Origin: Synergistes sp.
Lineage (GTDB): Bacteria; Synergistota; Synergistia; Synergistales; Synergistaceae
Length of the DNA stretch: 6,016 nucleotides
Assembly: GCA_016288355.1 (NCBI GenBank)
Contig: JAEEYY010000080.1
Location: forward strand, 1 to 6,016
Direction of reading: 5' to 3'
Shown here: one piece after another, positions 5,854 to 6,016 of the stretch
Numbering within the stretch: position 1 is the first letter of the stretch
How the letters are laid out: each line of letters opens with the position of its first letter
The notes under the pieces: generated by a model
Database searches by the model: none
What the model was told of the DNA's origin: nothing
What the model saw: the letters and a program-made list of their open reading frames with translations, nothing else
Program-made: the position numbers and the translations under genes

Positions 5854-6016
5854 TTGTCTGCCGTCCCCTTGTGGCGTGAAGCAAGCTCCTTCAGCACGTC
5901 CGAGATCGGAACTCCCGAAGCGATGCAGGCAACCAGCAGATGGTAGATCAGATCGGCCGCCTCGTAACGGAATTCTTCTTTGGTGCCGGCAGCGCACGCC
6001 AGCGCGGTCTCGACTC
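5850..6016 (-). CDS. hisE: Phosphoribosyl-ATP pyrophosphatase (HisE, or the HisE part of HisIE), C-terminal part only
   Basis: The frame enters at the right edge and gives 54 residues before TGA (5852-5850). KEEFRYEAADLIYHLLV followed by a DVLKELASRH ending is the C-terminal helical signature of the MazG-like HisE family, which hydrolyses phosphoribosyl-ATP to phosphoribosyl-AMP and pyrophosphate, the second step of histidine synthesis. The acidic E-A-A-D-L-I-Y-H helix contains metal-binding residues. The N-terminus lies outside, so whether this is a free HisE or a HisI-HisE fusion cannot be told. The stop codon overlaps the hisH start. Confidence 0.92.
   Translation of the reverse strand, partial: VETALACAAGTKEEFRYEAADLIYHLLVACIASGVPISDVLKELASRHKGTADK

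Noticed and set aside
5854..5997. N-terminal extension of HisH to 5997
   Set aside because: The bases encode the C-terminus of HisE in another frame, and HisH homologues begin at the MIGVIDYG start.
1..6016. CRISPR array, insertion sequence, tRNA/rRNA, phage or defence genes
   Set aside because: No spaced direct repeats, transposase motifs, terminal inverted repeats, tRNA-like cloverleaf or defence domains were seen; the window is ordinary metabolic chromosome apart from the points listed.

Overview
The window is bacterial chromosome, compact and moderately GC-rich in the genes, with one AT-rich divergent intergenic region. It holds two unrelated metabolic blocks that converge on a terminator near position 4390. 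Translation starts are often not ATG: both genes leaving the divergent region appear to begin with TTG behind a good Shine-Dalgarno sequence. Gene content (a 5-oxoprolinase/lactam-utilisation module, a CdaR/PucR-family regulator, compact his genes) would fit an amino-acid-fermenting anaerobe, perhaps Synergistota or a Firmicutes relative. That placement is a guess from general impression, not a demonstrated assignment.

Left block (1-4407). A CdaR-type regulator (1313-69, minus strand) is transcribed away from a two-gene operon on the plus strand: a fused PxpB-PxpC protein (1753-3513) and PxpA (3575-4366). PxpA, PxpB and PxpC together form the ATP-dependent 5-oxoprolinase that opens 5-oxo-L-proline (pyroglutamate) to L-glutamate. 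The regulator probably controls the operon, and a small carboxylic acid such as 5-oxoproline is a plausible but untested ligand. The 439 bases between the two starts (1314-1752) contain an extended -10 promoter for the regulator, a perfect -10 box for the operon, several inverted repeats that could be operators, and a nested fold closed by an 8-bp helix that does not match any riboswitch I know.

Right block (4457-6016, minus strand). Three tightly coupled histidine genes run leftward: the end of hisE (or of a hisIE fusion), hisH and hisF. HisH and HisF form imidazole-glycerol-phosphate synthase. The stop and start codons overlap at both junctions (ATGA and TAATG), so this is the 3' end of a translationally coupled his operon; hisA is not between hisH and hisF.

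The most unusual point is the C-terminus of the PxpB-PxpC fusion. After a Pro/Ala-rich linker it ends in a short segment that looks like the first strands of a biotinyl-carrier (BCCP) domain and stops before the biotin-lysine motif could occur. The carboxyltransferase part of urea carboxylase, a homologue of PxpB/PxpC, is followed by a complete BCCP domain, so this tail may be a vestige of a biotin-dependent ancestor or a repurposed docking piece.
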